This document shows positions 25,926-35,143 of a DNA stretch of 64,000 bases, in pieces. The DNA comes from Nocardioides dongkuii. GTDB lineage: Bacteria; Actinomycetota; Actinomycetes; Propionibacteriales; Nocardioidaceae. A program made the position numbers and the translations under genes. Where the stretch lies: assembly GCF_014127485.1 (NCBI RefSeq), contig NZ_CP059903.1, positions 2,046,001 through 2,110,000 on the forward strand. Direction: 5' to 3'. Under the pieces are notes generated by a model. The model saw nothing but the letters and a program-made list of their open reading frames with translations, was not told the DNA's origin and searched no databases. The number at the start of each line of letters is the position of its first letter. The first letter of the stretch is position 1.

Positions 25926-26882
25926 ATGCAGCACCTCCGCATCACCTCGCCCGCCCACCTGACCGACCAGGTGCTGGCGGTCTTCGCCGGCGACCCGGCG
26001 GTGAGCCACCTCGCGGTGCTGCGCGGGGCGTCCCTCGAGCCCGTGGGGGACATCGTGCTGGCCGACCTCGCCCGCGAGGCCGCCAACGAGCTGATCGACC
26101 GGCTGATCGGCCTCGGACTCGCCGAGCACGGCGGGATCCACATCGAGCCGGTGACCACCTGGGTCTCGCGCGCGGGGCTCGCCGCCGAACGCCACACCCC
26201 CGGTTCCAGCGCCGACGCCGTCGTCTGGGCCGATGTCACCCAGCGCGCCTACGAGGAGTCCGAGCTCAACTGGACCTACCTGTCGTTCATGACGCTGGCC
26301 ACGCTGCTCGCGAGCGTCGCCATCGTCGTGGACTCCCAGGTCCTGGTCATCGGAGCCATGGTGCTGGGACCGGAGTTCGTCCCGATCGCAGCGCTGGGCC
26401 TGGCCTCGGTACGGCGCCGCGGCACCCTGTTCGCCCGGGCCGCCCGCACGCTCCTGGTGGGGTTCGGGGTCGGGATCGCGGTCACCACGCTCGCCGCCCT
26501 GGCGGCGCGCGCGTCGGGGTGGGTCGTCACCTCCGACGTCACCGGTGAGCGCCCCGGCACCGGCTTCATCTACGCACCCGACAAGTGGTCCTTCATCGTC
26601 GCGCTCATCGCCGCGGCTGCGGGCGTGCTCTCCCTGACCTCGGCCAAGGTCGGCGGGCTGTCCGGGGTCTTCATCTCCGTCACCACGGTTCCCGCTGCCG
26701 GCAACATCGCCCTCGGCATCGCCTTCGGCGCGGCCGACGAGGTGTGGGGCAGCGTCCTCCAGCTGGCCCTCAACGTCTCTGGCATGGTCCTCGCCGGGTG
26801 GGGCACCCTCGCGCTCCAGCAGCGGGTGTGGAGCCGCAAGGCGCTCGTGCGCCAGCGGCTGCTCAGCCGCGACGGCGGCTGA
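25926..26882 (+). CDS. DUF389 family membrane protein
   Basis: 318 aa. A soluble N-terminal domain (HLRITSPAHLTDQVLAVFAGDP) is followed from about residue 115 by five or six membrane helices with SQVLVIGAMVLGPEFVPIAALG, the DUF389 (TIGR00341-like) signature, and SLTSAKVGGLSGVFISVTTVPAAGN. Function unknown; some members are annotated as putative transporters. No strong ribosome site is visible before ATG 25926. Confidence 0.78.
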   Translation: MQHLRITSPAHLTDQVLAVFAGDPAVSHLAVLRGASLEPVGDIVLADLAREAANELIDRLIGLGLAEHGGIHIEPVTTWVSRAGLAAERHTPGSSADAVVWADVTQRAYEESELNWTYLSFMTLATLLASVAIVVDSQVLVIGAMVLGPEFVPIAALGLASVRRRGTLFARAARTLLVGFGVGIAVTTLAALAARASGWVVTSDVTGERPGTGFIYAPDKWSFIVALIAAAAGVLSLTSAKVGGLSGVFISVTTVPAAGNIALGIAFGAADEVWGSVLQLALNVSGMVLAGWGTLALQQRVWSRKALVRQRLLSRDGG

Positions 26883-26885
26883 CTC

Positions 26886-27413
26886 CTACGCAGCGCGGGA
26901 CGCGTGCCGCGTCGCGCGGAGGAGGACGGCGGCCAGGCCGGCGCACAGGGCCGCGGTCGGGGAGCCGCCGTGGGTGCCGTGGTCGGCCACCTCCAGCAGG
27001 GTCTTCCCGCAGCCGAGGTGGGACGGCTGCAGGAAGGGCCCGACCGGGCTGTCGGCCAGCTGGCGCAGGCGCCGGCCGCCGGCGTCGAGGAGCACCGCGA
27101 CCGTCAGCTGGTTCGTCGGGCTGAGGGCGTGCGGGTCGCCGCCCGCGACCACGTGACGCGCCAGCTCGTCCACCAGCTCTCCGACGCACCCGAGGTCCGC
27201 GACGTACTCCAGCTGCTCGGCCTTCGTCGGCCCGGGCACCCAGGTCCTCGCCAGCACCGCCTCCCGCGCCGCGGACTGCTCCCCCCGACGCGCGCCCGAC
27301 CCGCGGAGCACCTCTCCCGCGGCGTGCTCGTCCCCGGCGAGGGTGGCCCGCAGGGTGGCGTCGAAGGCATGCATGGTGGAACGGAGGAGCTGGGCGAGAT
27401 CTGCATCGGTCAT
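26886..27413 (-). CDS. Hypothetical protein, all-helical (175 aa)
   Basis: Starts at ATG 27413 (MTDADLAQLLRSTMHAFDATL). The sequence is largely amphipathic helix, with a charged N-terminal half reminiscent of the PhoU helical bundle (STMHAFDATLRATLAGDEHAAGEV), then LGCVGELVDELARHVV and a Gly/Cys-containing segment QPSHLGCGKTLLEVAD. I do not recognise the family with confidence; a PhoU-like regulator is possible. It diverges from corA with 123 bases between the starts and ends 3 bases from the DUF389 stop on the other strand. Confidence 0.55.
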   Translation of the reverse strand: MTDADLAQLLRSTMHAFDATLRATLAGDEHAAGEVLRGSGARRGEQSAAREAVLARTWVPGPTKAEQLEYVADLGCVGELVDELARHVVAGGDPHALSPTNQLTVAVLLDAGGRRLRQLADSPVGPFLQPSHLGCGKTLLEVADHGTHGGSPTAALCAGLAAVLLRATRHASRAA

Positions 27414-27536
27414 GCTCGGATCCTGCCTCGGGACCGGGACCCGATCCCTCGTCCTGACGGGTCCTTGAGAAGACCTGTACGCGACCTTGACGCCTACCTG
27501 CGGTCTACGGCGCGCCGCCCCTGTCAGCCTCGTCGC

Positions 27537-28553
27537 ATGGGAATCGTGCACAACGCCGTCTACTGCGAGGGCGGTCGCAAGCTGGAGCCCGAGACCCTCG
27601 AGGTGACCTACGAGCTGCTGCGGGAGCGGCACGGGATGGGCTGGATCGGTCTGTACCGCCCGTCGCGGCGGGAGATCGACTCGATCGCGGCGGAGTTCGC
27701 GCTGCACCCGCTCGCCGTCGAGGACACCGTGAGCGCCCACCAGCGGCCGAAGCTGGAGCGGTACGGCGGGGTGCTGTTCACCGTGCTGCGTCCTGCCTCG
27801 TACGTCGCCGCGGAGAACCGCGTCGAGCTCGGTGAGCTGCACGTCTTCACGGGACCGGACTTCGTGGTCACGGTGCGGCACGCGGAGTCACCCGACATCG
27901 CCGCGATCCGCCGCCGCATGGAGGCCGACCCCGCGCTGCTGGCCCTGGGTCCGGAGGCGGTGCTGTACGCGATCCTCGACCAGGTCGTGGACGAGTACGA
28001 GCCGGTCGTGGACGGCCTGGAGATCAGCATCGACGAGATCGAGTCGGCCGTGTTCGCCGAGGACGGTGGCGTCTCGCGGCGGATCTACGCGCTCTCCCGC
28101 GAGCTGGCCGGCTTCCAGCGGGCCACCCGGCCCCTCCTCGGGATGCTCGAGGGACTCACCGAGGGCTTCGAGAAGTACCACGTGGACGAGGAGCTCCAGC
28201 GCTCGCTGCGCAACGTCGAGGACCACGCCATCCGGCTCATCGAGCGGGTCGAGGGCCTCCGCGTGCTGCTCCAGAACATCCTCACCGTGAACGCGACCCT
28301 GGTCGGGCAGCGCCAGAACGAGGAGATCCAGCGGCTCACCGAGTCCAGCCTGCGCCAGTCCGAGGAGGTCAAGCGGATCTCCTCGTGGGCGGCGATCCTG
28401 TTCGCGCCGTCGCTGGTCCCCACGGTCTACGGGATGAACTTCCGGGTGATGCCGGAGCTGGACTGGCGGCTCGGCTACCCCTTCGCGCTGCTGCTGATGA
28501 GCGCGATGTGCGCAGTGCTGTACGTCGTGTTCCGGCGCCGGGGCTGGCTGTGA
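27537..28553 (+). CDS. corA: CorA-family magnesium/cobalt transporter
   Basis: 338 aa. Cytoplasmic alpha/beta domain, long helical stalk (LRNVEDHAIRLIERVEGLRVLLQNILTVNATLVGQRQNEEIQRLT) written by positions about 224-270, then two C-terminal membrane helices with the GMN selectivity motif in VYGMNFRVMPE. Forms a pentameric Mg2+ channel in the inner membrane. The gene is bounded by divergent and convergent neighbours, so it is probably transcribed alone. No clear Shine-Dalgarno precedes the ATG. Confidence 0.92.
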   Translation: MGIVHNAVYCEGGRKLEPETLEVTYELLRERHGMGWIGLYRPSRREIDSIAAEFALHPLAVEDTVSAHQRPKLERYGGVLFTVLRPASYVAAENRVELGELHVFTGPDFVVTVRHAESPDIAAIRRRMEADPALLALGPEAVLYAILDQVVDEYEPVVDGLEISIDEIESAVFAEDGGVSRRIYALSRELAGFQRATRPLLGMLEGLTEGFEKYHVDEELQRSLRNVEDHAIRLIERVEGLRVLLQNILTVNATLVGQRQNEEIQRLTESSLRQSEEVKRISSWAAILFAPSLVPTVYGMNFRVMPELDWRLGYPFALLLMSAMCAVLYVVFRRRGWL

Positions 28554-28572
28554 GGCCGCGCCCGAGGATCGG

Positions 28573-29736
28573 CTAGCGGACGAACAGGTGCTCCCAGCCC
28601 CGGACCGTGGAGGTGTGGGCGCGGACGGAGCGCTCGTGGTCGACGACCCAGGTGGGGTGGTGGGCCAGCATCGACTCGAGCCCGATCCTGCTCTCGAGCC
28701 GCGCGAGGGCGGCGCCGAGGCAGAAGTGGACGCCGTACCCGAACGAGACGTGGTGGTCGATGTCGCGGCGGACGTCGAAGCGGTCCGGGTCGGCGTACTT
28801 GCGCTCGTCGCGGCCGGCGGAGGAGGTCAGCAGCAGCACCTTGGAGCCGGCCGGGATGGTGACGCCGTGCAGGGTCACCGGCCGCGTGGTCCACCGGCCC
28901 TGCACCGGCGAGGGGCCCTCGAAGCGGAGCAGCTCCTCGACCGCCCCCGGGATCAGGGCCGGGTCCGCGGCGAGCGCCGCGCGCTGGTCGGGGTGCTGGT
29001 CGAGGACGACCGTCGCCCAGCCGAGCAGCCGGCCCACGGTCTCGGTGCCGGCCGTGGCGAGCAGCATCGCGAACTCGACACACTCGCGGCGGCTCAGCTC
29101 CGACTGCACGAGCCCGGAGAGCAGGTCGTCGCCGGGGTCAGCGGCGCGCCGGGTGAGCAGGTCGTCGAGGTAGCGCTCGAGCTCGCCCATCGCGGCGCCG
29201 GAGACGTCGTTGAACATGCCGACGTCGGGCAGCACGTGGAACATCGTGTCGATCGTCCTGCGGACCGGCTCGCGGTCCTCGTCCGGGACGCCGAGCAACG
29301 AGGTCATCACGATGGCGGGGAGCAGCGCGCCGAAGTCCTGGACCAGGTCGAAGTTCTCGCCCGGGGTCCACCGCTCCAGCAGCTCGTCGCAGATCCTGCG
29401 GATCTCGGGCTCGAGGGCGGAGATCCGGCGCACCGTGAACACCCGGGCCACCTGGGACCGCAGCCGGGTGTGCGCCGGTGGGTCGGTGAGGATCATCATC
29501 CCGGACTCCAGCTCGCGCTCGGAGAGGAACTCCAGGACGTTGCCGTGCGCCGAGCTGTAGGTCGCAGTGTCCCGCAGCGCGGCCGACACGTCGGCGTACC
29601 GCGACAGCGCGTAGAACCCCAGTCGCTCGTGGTGGTAGACCGGCGCCTCGTCCCGCATCCGGCGCCAGGTCTCGTAGGGCGCGACGTCGATGGCGACGTC
29701 CATCGGGTCGTAGGCGAGGGGCGTCGTCGTCGGCAT
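28573..29736 (-). CDS. Cytochrome P450
   Basis: 387 aa soluble bacterial P450. The haem-binding loop is FGYGVHFCLGAALARLE with Cys near residue 341, the I-helix oxygen-binding motif is ATAGTETV, and the K-helix ExxR is EELLRFEG. The substrate cannot be told from sequence. No ferredoxin or ferredoxin reductase gene is next to it. It ends 19 bases from the corA stop in convergent orientation. Confidence 0.92.
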   Translation of the reverse strand: MPTTTPLAYDPMDVAIDVAPYETWRRMRDEAPVYHHERLGFYALSRYADVSAALRDTATYSSAHGNVLEFLSERELESGMMILTDPPAHTRLRSQVARVFTVRRISALEPEIRRICDELLERWTPGENFDLVQDFGALLPAIVMTSLLGVPDEDREPVRRTIDTMFHVLPDVGMFNDVSGAAMGELERYLDDLLTRRAADPGDDLLSGLVQSELSRRECVEFAMLLATAGTETVGRLLGWATVVLDQHPDQRAALAADPALIPGAVEELLRFEGPSPVQGRWTTRPVTLHGVTIPAGSKVLLLTSSAGRDERKYADPDRFDVRRDIDHHVSFGYGVHFCLGAALARLESRIGLESMLAHHPTWVVDHERSVRAHTSTVRGWEHLFVR

Positions 29737-29794
29737 GCGCGCCAGGCTACTGACGCAGGTGCCTGTGCGGACGCTTTCGGGCTGAGGGGCCGGG

Positions 29795-30637
29795 TCAGCC
29801 CCGGGGGCGCGGGCCGCCCTGAGCTAGCAGCTTGCGCTGCGTACGACGCCCGCGGGCGGCGATGAACGGAGCGGCCCGCAGCCCGAGGGTCGGCAGGGCG
29901 TCGGCGAAGCGCGCCTGGAGCCCCCGCCCGGCCGGGACCGTCGTGACCAGCCGGGGCTTGTCGAGCACCCCGCGGACCGCCTCGACGACCTCCTCGGGCT
30001 GCAGCAGCCGACCGGAGAAGGAGAGCGCGGCGCCCGGGTCGTCGAGCTTGTCGTGGAGCATCGGCGTCCACATGCCGTCGGGGCAGACGCAGGAGATCGT
30101 GACGTCCCGGACCCCGGCGATCCGCAGGTCGGCCATCGTGCTCAGGCTGAAGCCGAGGACGGCGTGCTTGGACGCGGCGTACACCGCCTCGCCCGGCACG
30201 GCCGTGAGCCCGGCGAGGGAGACGACGTTGACGACGTGACCGCCGCCGCTGCCGCGCATCGCGTCGACGGCCGCAACGGTGCCGTTGATGGTGCCGAGCG
30301 CGTTCACCTCGAGCATCGTCCGCCGGGTGGCCTCGTCCTGCTCCCAGGCCGGACCGGTGATCAGCACGCCGGCGTTGTTGACCCAGACGTCGAGCCGTCC
30401 CGTCTGCTCGAGGACGGCGTCGCGCGCCCGCTCGACCTGCGCGTGGTCGCGGACGTCGAGCGCGAGGGCCGTCGCGCCGCGCCCGATCTCGGCGGCGGCA
30501 TCCCGTGCGGCCGCCTCGTCGACGTCGGTGACCAGGACGTGGTGGCCGCGGTCGGCGAGCAGGGCGGCGAGCTGGCGGCCGAGGCCGCGGCCGGCCCCGG
30601 TGACGACAGCACCGCGGCGGGATGTGGGAGGAGTCAC
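29795..30637 (-). CDS. SDR-family NAD(P)-dependent oxidoreductase
   Basis: 280 aa from GTG 30637. Rossmann motif VVTGAGRGLGRQLA (TGxxxGxG) and catalytic YAASK with NVVSLAGL supplying the Ser. Classical short-chain dehydrogenase; substrate unknown. The C-terminal tail is rich in Arg and may bind membrane (RGRRTQRKLLAQGG). It precedes the P450 gene on the same strand with a 58-base gap, so both may act on one lipid-like substrate (inference). Confidence 0.85.
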   Translation of the reverse strand: MTPPTSRRGAVVTGAGRGLGRQLAALLADRGHHVLVTDVDEAAARDAAAEIGRGATALALDVRDHAQVERARDAVLEQTGRLDVWVNNAGVLITGPAWEQDEATRRTMLEVNALGTINGTVAAVDAMRGSGGGHVVNVVSLAGLTAVPGEAVYAASKHAVLGFSLSTMADLRIAGVRDVTISCVCPDGMWTPMLHDKLDDPGAALSFSGRLLQPEEVVEAVRGVLDKPRLVTTVPAGRGLQARFADALPTLGLRAAPFIAARGRRTQRKLLAQGGPRPRG

Positions 30638-30718
30638 GGGCGACAGGCTAGGGGGCGGGTGGGAAGCGACGTGCGGGAGGTCGAGCACACCTATGCTTCG
30701 CTGGTGACGCGGGGAGAG

Positions 30719-31990
30719 ATGGACATCGGGCGCGTGCTGGCGGCAGCCGAGGCGGCGTCCCCGGTCCAGTCCGCGGAGAAGGTCGCCCTCGAGCTGGGCC
30801 AGGTGTTCGGCGCCCTCGAGGTCTCCTTCCTGATCACCGACGCCTCCGGTCGGGCGCTGGTGCGGCTGGCCCACCTGCCGATCGCCGGTGCGGACGACGG
30901 CGCGGACGACGGCGGCCAGCAGCGCCGGCACGGCGAGGAGACCGCGACCCGGCTGCCGCTCGACGGCGGCCCCGTGGAGCAGGCCATGCGCACGCAGACC
31001 GTGCAGGTGGTCGCGTCCGCCGCCGGCGAGCCCGGCCGGCACCGGGTCCTGGCGCCGGTGACCGAGCGGGGGGAGTCGATCGGCCTCCTGGAGCTCTTCC
31101 TCCCCGGTGACCCGGAGCCCGGCACCGTCACGGAGGTCGCCCGGGTGGCGCACCTGCTGGCCTTCGTGGTGATCGCGAACCGGCGGCACACCGATCTGTA
31201 CGAGTGGGGCCAGCGCACCGAGGACTACGAGCTCTCTGCCGAGATCCAGCAGCGGCTGCTCCCGTCCGCACGCACCTGCGAGGCGGCCGCGTTCACCCTC
31301 GCGGGGTGGCTGGAGCCGGCCGCGAGCATCGGCGGCGACACCTTCGACTACAGCCTGGCCCGAGACGTCCTGCACCTGTCCCTGACCGACGCCATGGGCC
31401 ACGGCGTCAACGCCGCACTCGTGGCCAGCATGTGCCTCGCGGCGCTGCGGGGCGCTCGCCGAGCGGGGATGTCGCTCGTGGACCAGGCCGCGGCGGCGAA
31501 CGCCGCGATCTGCAAGCACCGGCTGGCGGAGGGCGAGGACTTCGCCACCGGGATCGTGGGGAGACTGGCGCTGGACACCGGCAGGCTCGAGATCGTCAAC
31601 GCCGGCCACGTCGCGCCGTACCTGCTGCGGGATTCCGAGCTGACCTCGCTGGACCTCCGCGTGGACCTCGCGTTCGGGATGTTCGAGGACGCGACCTACG
31701 CCAGCACCAGCCTGGACCTGGAACCCGGGGACCGCGTCGTCCTCCTGACCGACGGCATGCTCGAGCGCAACGCCCTGGACGCCGCCGTCCCCGTGGCGAT
31801 CCGCGAGAGCAGGGACCTGCACCCGCGCGAGGTGGTGCGGGCCCTCGCCGACGGTGCCCTCGAGGCCACCGGCGGGAAGCTCCGGGACGACGCGACCGTG
31901 CTGTGCCTGGACTGGCACGGCCAGCACGAGCGGGCACGCGTGGTGGCCTTCGGGGCCGAGCCCGGACGGGCGAGCGACCGCCTGGCGTGA
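30719..31990 (+). CDS. PP2C-type (SpoIIE domain) serine phosphatase with GAF-like sensor region
   Basis: 423 aa from ATG 30719. N-terminal 150 residues look like a GAF fold (VSFLITDASGRALVRLAHL ... LAPVTERGESIGLLELF); the C-terminal half is a SpoIIE phosphatase with IGGDTFDYSLARDVLHLSLTDAMGHG and LLTDGMLERN metal-binding aspartates. Likely acts on an anti-sigma antagonist. The start is uncertain: TATGCT at 30692-30697 is a plausible -10 box ending 6 bases before an in-frame GTG at 30704, which would give a leaderless mRNA with five more residues; GTG 30659 is also in frame. Divergent from the SDR gene. Confidence 0.85.
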   Translation: MDIGRVLAAAEAASPVQSAEKVALELGQVFGALEVSFLITDASGRALVRLAHLPIAGADDGADDGGQQRRHGEETATRLPLDGGPVEQAMRTQTVQVVASAAGEPGRHRVLAPVTERGESIGLLELFLPGDPEPGTVTEVARVAHLLAFVVIANRRHTDLYEWGQRTEDYELSAEIQQRLLPSARTCEAAAFTLAGWLEPAASIGGDTFDYSLARDVLHLSLTDAMGHGVNAALVASMCLAALRGARRAGMSLVDQAAAANAAICKHRLAEGEDFATGIVGRLALDTGRLEIVNAGHVAPYLLRDSELTSLDLRVDLAFGMFEDATYASTSLDLEPGDRVVLLTDGMLERNALDAAVPVAIRESRDLHPREVVRALADGALEATGGKLRDDATVLCLDWHGQHERARVVAFGAEPGRASDRLA

Positions 31991-32006
31991 CGGCCTGGTG
32001 TGACGG

Positions 32007-32600
32007 TCAGCCGTCGGCGTGCGGTCCCAGGAACCAGGCGACCGCCTGGGCGCGGTGGCGCACCCCGATCTTGGCGTAGGTGTGGTGGATGGTGGTCTTC
32101 ACCGTGTTGACGCTCAGGTGGAGGCTGTCGGCGATCTGCTGGTTGGTCTGGCCGGCGGCGATGGCGGCGACGACCTCGAGCTCGCGCGGGCTCAGGCGCG
32201 CCCCCGATCGTCGCGCGCGGCTCAGGCACGCGTCCTCCACCTTCTCGCCGCGGGCTGCGGCGCAGACCCGGGACACCAGCTCGTCGGCCGTCGCGCTGAG
32301 CGGGACCACCGCCGTGACGCCGAGCCGACGGGCGAGGCTGGTGAGCTCGGCGCGGTGGTCGCGCTCGATGCCCAGGACGGTCGTGTTGGCCCGGACCAGG
32401 TGGGCGAGGTCGTCGCCGTGGGCCTCGGCGAGGCCGACGAGGTCGTAGAGCACGACGTCGAGCCCGGCCAGGTGGCCGTCGGTGAGGGAGAGGTCGACCA
32501 CGGCGAGGCGCTCCGGCTCCGTGGCGAGGAGCGAGCGCACGCCTTCGAGGACGACGGGGTGCCGGCTCACGACGGCCACGCGCCACGGATCGCTGGTCAT
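32007..32600 (-). CDS. LuxR-family response regulator-like transcription factor
   Basis: 197 aa. N-terminal receiver-like domain (VAVVSRHPVVLEGVRSLLAT) and C-terminal LuxR helix-turn-helix LSPRELEVVAAIAAGQTNQQIADSLHLSVNTVKTTIHHTY. The receiver lacks a clear acidic triad: the usual phospho-Asp position reads VVLYDLVG, so it may be phosphorylated or may act as an atypical receiver. No histidine kinase is adjacent. It converges with the phosphatase gene, 16 bases apart. Confidence 0.85.
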   Translation of the reverse strand: MTSDPWRVAVVSRHPVVLEGVRSLLATEPERLAVVDLSLTDGHLAGLDVVLYDLVGLAEAHGDDLAHLVRANTTVLGIERDHRAELTSLARRLGVTAVVPLSATADELVSRVCAAARGEKVEDACLSRARRSGARLSPRELEVVAAIAAGQTNQQIADSLHLSVNTVKTTIHHTYAKIGVRHRAQAVAWFLGPHADG

Positions 32601-32652
32601 GACGTCCCGTATCGCGTCCGGCTGCTTCCAAACCTGCGGCGGTCCCGGACGC

Positions 32653-32690
32653 GGACGGACCCGCCGCTCCGGAGAGTGGCGGGCCCGTCC
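32653..32690 (-). terminator. Strong hairpin downstream of the 95-aa membrane protein gene
   Basis: GGACGGACCCGCC (32653-32665) and GGCGGGCCCGTCC (32678-32690) form 13 pairs with one mismatch around a 12-base loop that itself contains CTCCGGAG. It lies 34 bases past the stop of the minus-strand gene at 32724 and before the LuxR gene start, so it likely separates the two. Confidence 0.65.
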
Positions 32691-32723
32691 TGCACGCGCG
32701 CGGCGCGTGGTTGTGCTCGTGGA

Positions 32724-33011
32724 TCAGTGACGCGCGTCGTTGCCCGGGACGTCGTCGTAGAAGTCGCGGCTGCCGGACTTGGCCAGGCCGCGGCTGATCA
32801 TGTAACCGATGGTGAGGAGCGTGATGTAGTACCACGCCTCCTGGGCGCCGAAGTCGCTGGCGTCGACGATCGCGGACGCGACGAGCACGCCGATCACGGC
32901 GACGACGTAGGCGATCAGCTCGGTGGTCTTGAACGAGGCCTTGGTCTCGGTGCTGATCCGCCGGCCGGCGTGGGTGGTGCCGTGGTTGGCGGTGGTCTGA
33001 GTGTTAGCCAT
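32724..33011 (-). CDS. Small membrane protein (95 aa), function unknown
   Basis: Two hydrophobic helices (LIAYVVAVIGVLVASAIVD and AWYYITLLTIGYMISRGLA) joined by a short acidic loop, with polar ends. A GGAGCACC site precedes ATG 33011. Similar small two-helix proteins are common in Nocardioidaceae-like genomes, but no function is known to me. The following 170 bases up to the SARP stop hold no gene I can support. Confidence 0.7.
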   Translation of the reverse strand: MANTQTTANHGTTHAGRRISTETKASFKTTELIAYVVAVIGVLVASAIVDASDFGAQEAWYYITLLTIGYMISRGLAKSGSRDFYDDVPGNDARH

Positions 33012-33183
33012 GTGGTGCTCCTTCAGTATCGCCGGACCGCGGACAACCCCATGTATGACGTCCGTGGCTCCCCGACAGGGGTCGCAGCTCGGGGACGGTC
33101 GTCCCGTAGCGGCTCACCAACAGGTGACCATGGGTCAGAACTACATGCCTGTGACCTGGGCCACTACGCGCCGGTCCGACAGG

Positions 33184-33921
33184 TCAGTGGTCGACGGGTC
33201 GCCCCAGCAGCGGTCCGACGAGCCGGCGGATCTCGGGGGAGGGACGCAGCCCGAGCTCGTCGGCGAGCATCCGGCGGTAGGTGTCGTACTGGCGCAGCGC
33301 TGCTGCCTGGTTGCCCTCGACGAGGTGCACCTCGATCACCTTGCGGTGCGCGCTCTCCCGCAGCGGCTCGCACCGTACGGCGCCGAGGGCGGCGGTGAGC
33401 GCGTCGTTGAACCGCCCGCGCTCCCGCAGCGCGTGGGACGAGCGCTCCAGGGCGTGCAGCCGCCGCTGTCGGTGGCTCTCCTGGTCGACCACCAGCCAGT
33501 CCTCCTGCCAGGTGGGCAGCAGGTCCATGTCGAGCAGGCCGAGGTCGTCGAGCCGGTCGGCGTCGGGGTCGCCGTCCGCGCACAGCGCCCGCACCAGGTC
33601 CTCGGCGTCCCACAGGTCGACGCCCACGTCGTCGGAGAGCCGCACCTGCGTGGCCGAGGAGACGACCAGGGTCCGGCCCCGTGGTCGCGGCATCCGCCAG
33701 AGCGTCGAGCGGAGGTTCGAGGCGGCACGGTCGGGCGGGGCGTCCGGCCAGAGGCGCTCGGCGAGCGCGGACCTGGTCGCCGGGGAGCGCCGGTGCTGGA
33801 CGGCGAGCACCGTGAGCACCCGCTGTGCGGCGAGCGTCAGCTGGAGCGGCTGGTCGTCGAAGCGGGCCGCCAACCCGCCCAGGAGCGAGAGTCGCACGGG
33901 TGCCGTGCGTGGAGCGTCCAT
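33184..33921 (-). CDS. SARP/AfsR-type transcriptional activator with BTAD domain
   Basis: 245 aa. An OmpR-like winged helix at residues about 10-95 (LSLLGGLAARFDDQPLQL ... RSALAERLWPD ... RAASNLRSTLWR) is followed by a tetratricopeptide-like BTAD domain (HALERSSHALRERGRFNDALTAALGAVR ... QYDTYRRMLADELGLRPSPE). SARP proteins activate secondary-metabolite or stress genes in actinobacteria. The ATG has GGGAGGG 6 bases upstream. It diverges from the Mn catalase gene, with a 274-base gap that could hold its target promoter (inference). Confidence 0.85.
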   Translation of the reverse strand: MDAPRTAPVRLSLLGGLAARFDDQPLQLTLAAQRVLTVLAVQHRRSPATRSALAERLWPDAPPDRAASNLRSTLWRMPRPRGRTLVVSSATQVRLSDDVGVDLWDAEDLVRALCADGDPDADRLDDLGLLDMDLLPTWQEDWLVVDQESHRQRRLHALERSSHALRERGRFNDALTAALGAVRCEPLRESAHRKVIEVHLVEGNQAAALRQYDTYRRMLADELGLRPSPEIRRLVGPLLGRPVDH

Positions 33922-34195
33922 GTTCCCTCCCAGGGTCTCGGTCGGGGCCCCGGGCCGGTGTCCCGGGTGGTGCGGATCCATGCCGCCCGGGTCACGAGCT
34001 GAGACGTCCTGGGACACGCGGCGGTGACGGCGCAGGGACGGTCCTGCGACGGGGTCGTGACGGTCCGGGACACGGCGGCGCGGACGCGGCGGACGGCGCG
34101 CGCGACGACGGAACGCGACACGACCGCCCGGGAGAGTCGTCCTCGTCCAGGCCACGGGACCGACCGGGCCGGCGGAGAAAGAGAAGGAGAGACCC
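33922..34195. other. Intergenic region between SARP and Mn catalase genes
   Basis: 274 bases of very GC-rich sequence. I see the catalase ribosome site (AGGAGAG just before ATG 34196) and the SARP site, but no clear -35/-10 pair, riboswitch core or gene. Direct repeats of GACGGTCC/GGGAC type occur near 34035-34070 and could be SARP-type heptamer sites, unproven. Confidence 0.3.
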
Positions 34196-35116
34196 ATGTT
34201 CCTACACAGCATCGCGCTGCAGAACGAGGTGAAGCCGGAGCGCCCCGACGCGCTCTTCGCGGCCAAGCTCCAGGAGCTGATCGGCGGTCAGTTCGGTGAG
34301 ATGACCGTGATGATGCAGTACCTCTGGCAGGGCTGGAACTGCCGCATCCCCGGCAAGTACAAGGACATGATCCTCGACATCGGCACCGAGGAGATCGGCC
34401 ACGTCGAGATGCTGGTGACGCTCATGGCCCGCCTGCTCGAGGGTGCGCCGGGCGAGACCCAGGCCGAGGCCGCCGCCGCCAACCCGGCGCTCGCCGCGGT
34501 GCTCGGCGGGCAGAACGTCCAGCACGCGATCGTGACCGGCGGCGCCGCGATGCCCACCAACAGCCAGGGCGTCCCGTGGAACGGCGGCTACATCGTCGCC
34601 AGCGGCAACCTGCTCGCCGACTTCCGCAGCAACGTCGCCGCCGAGGCACAGAGCCGGCTGCAGACCGCCCGCGTCTACCAGATGACCGACGACCCGGGGG
34701 TCAAGGAGACGCTGCAGTTCAACCTGGGCCGCGACACCTTCCACCAGCAGCAGTGGCTGCTCGGGATCGAGCAGCTCATCGAGGACGGCTACACCGACGG
34801 GCTCGAGGACTCCCTCAAGGACGTCGAGAACGCCGATGCCGCCCGCACCTTCTACAGCTTCCACGAGGGCAGCACCGCCCACGAGGGCCGCTGGGCCCAG
34901 GGCACCACGCTCGTCGGTGACCAGGAGATCGTCTTCGAGCAGGGCCGCCCGCTCGCCAACGACATCAACGACGTCCCCGCCCCGGACCCGCTGCTGTTCG
35001 CGACGTACGACGGCCACAAGGGCCCCGGCAAGCCCGGGAACGCCGGCGGCGCCTACGCCCAGGGCGGCGAGAACCTGCTCTCCAAGGCCAAGGACGCGCT
35101 GACGCCCAACGACTGA
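34196..35116 (+). CDS. Manganese catalase
   Basis: 306 aa non-haem, dimanganese catalase. Ferritin-like helices with metal ligands in QFGEMTVMMQYLWQGWN (Glu35), DIGTEEIGHVEMLVTLM (Glu65/His68) and NLGRDTFHQQQWL (His and Glu of the third helix). Decomposes H2O2 in the cytoplasm. The Gly-rich C-terminal tail (GHKGPGKPGNAGGAYAQGG) is typical of the actinobacterial/Bacillus forms. It is followed after 27 bases by a putative Mn/heavy-metal exporter, consistent with joint Mn handling. Confidence 0.92.
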   Translation: MFLHSIALQNEVKPERPDALFAAKLQELIGGQFGEMTVMMQYLWQGWNCRIPGKYKDMILDIGTEEIGHVEMLVTLMARLLEGAPGETQAEAAAANPALAAVLGGQNVQHAIVTGGAAMPTNSQGVPWNGGYIVASGNLLADFRSNVAAEAQSRLQTARVYQMTDDPGVKETLQFNLGRDTFHQQQWLLGIEQLIEDGYTDGLEDSLKDVENADAARTFYSFHEGSTAHEGRWAQGTTLVGDQEIVFEQGRPLANDINDVPAPDPLLFATYDGHKGPGKPGNAGGAYAQGGENLLSKAKDALTPND

Positions 35117-35143
35117 CGCCGTCGCCACGCCGAGGAGCCCCCG

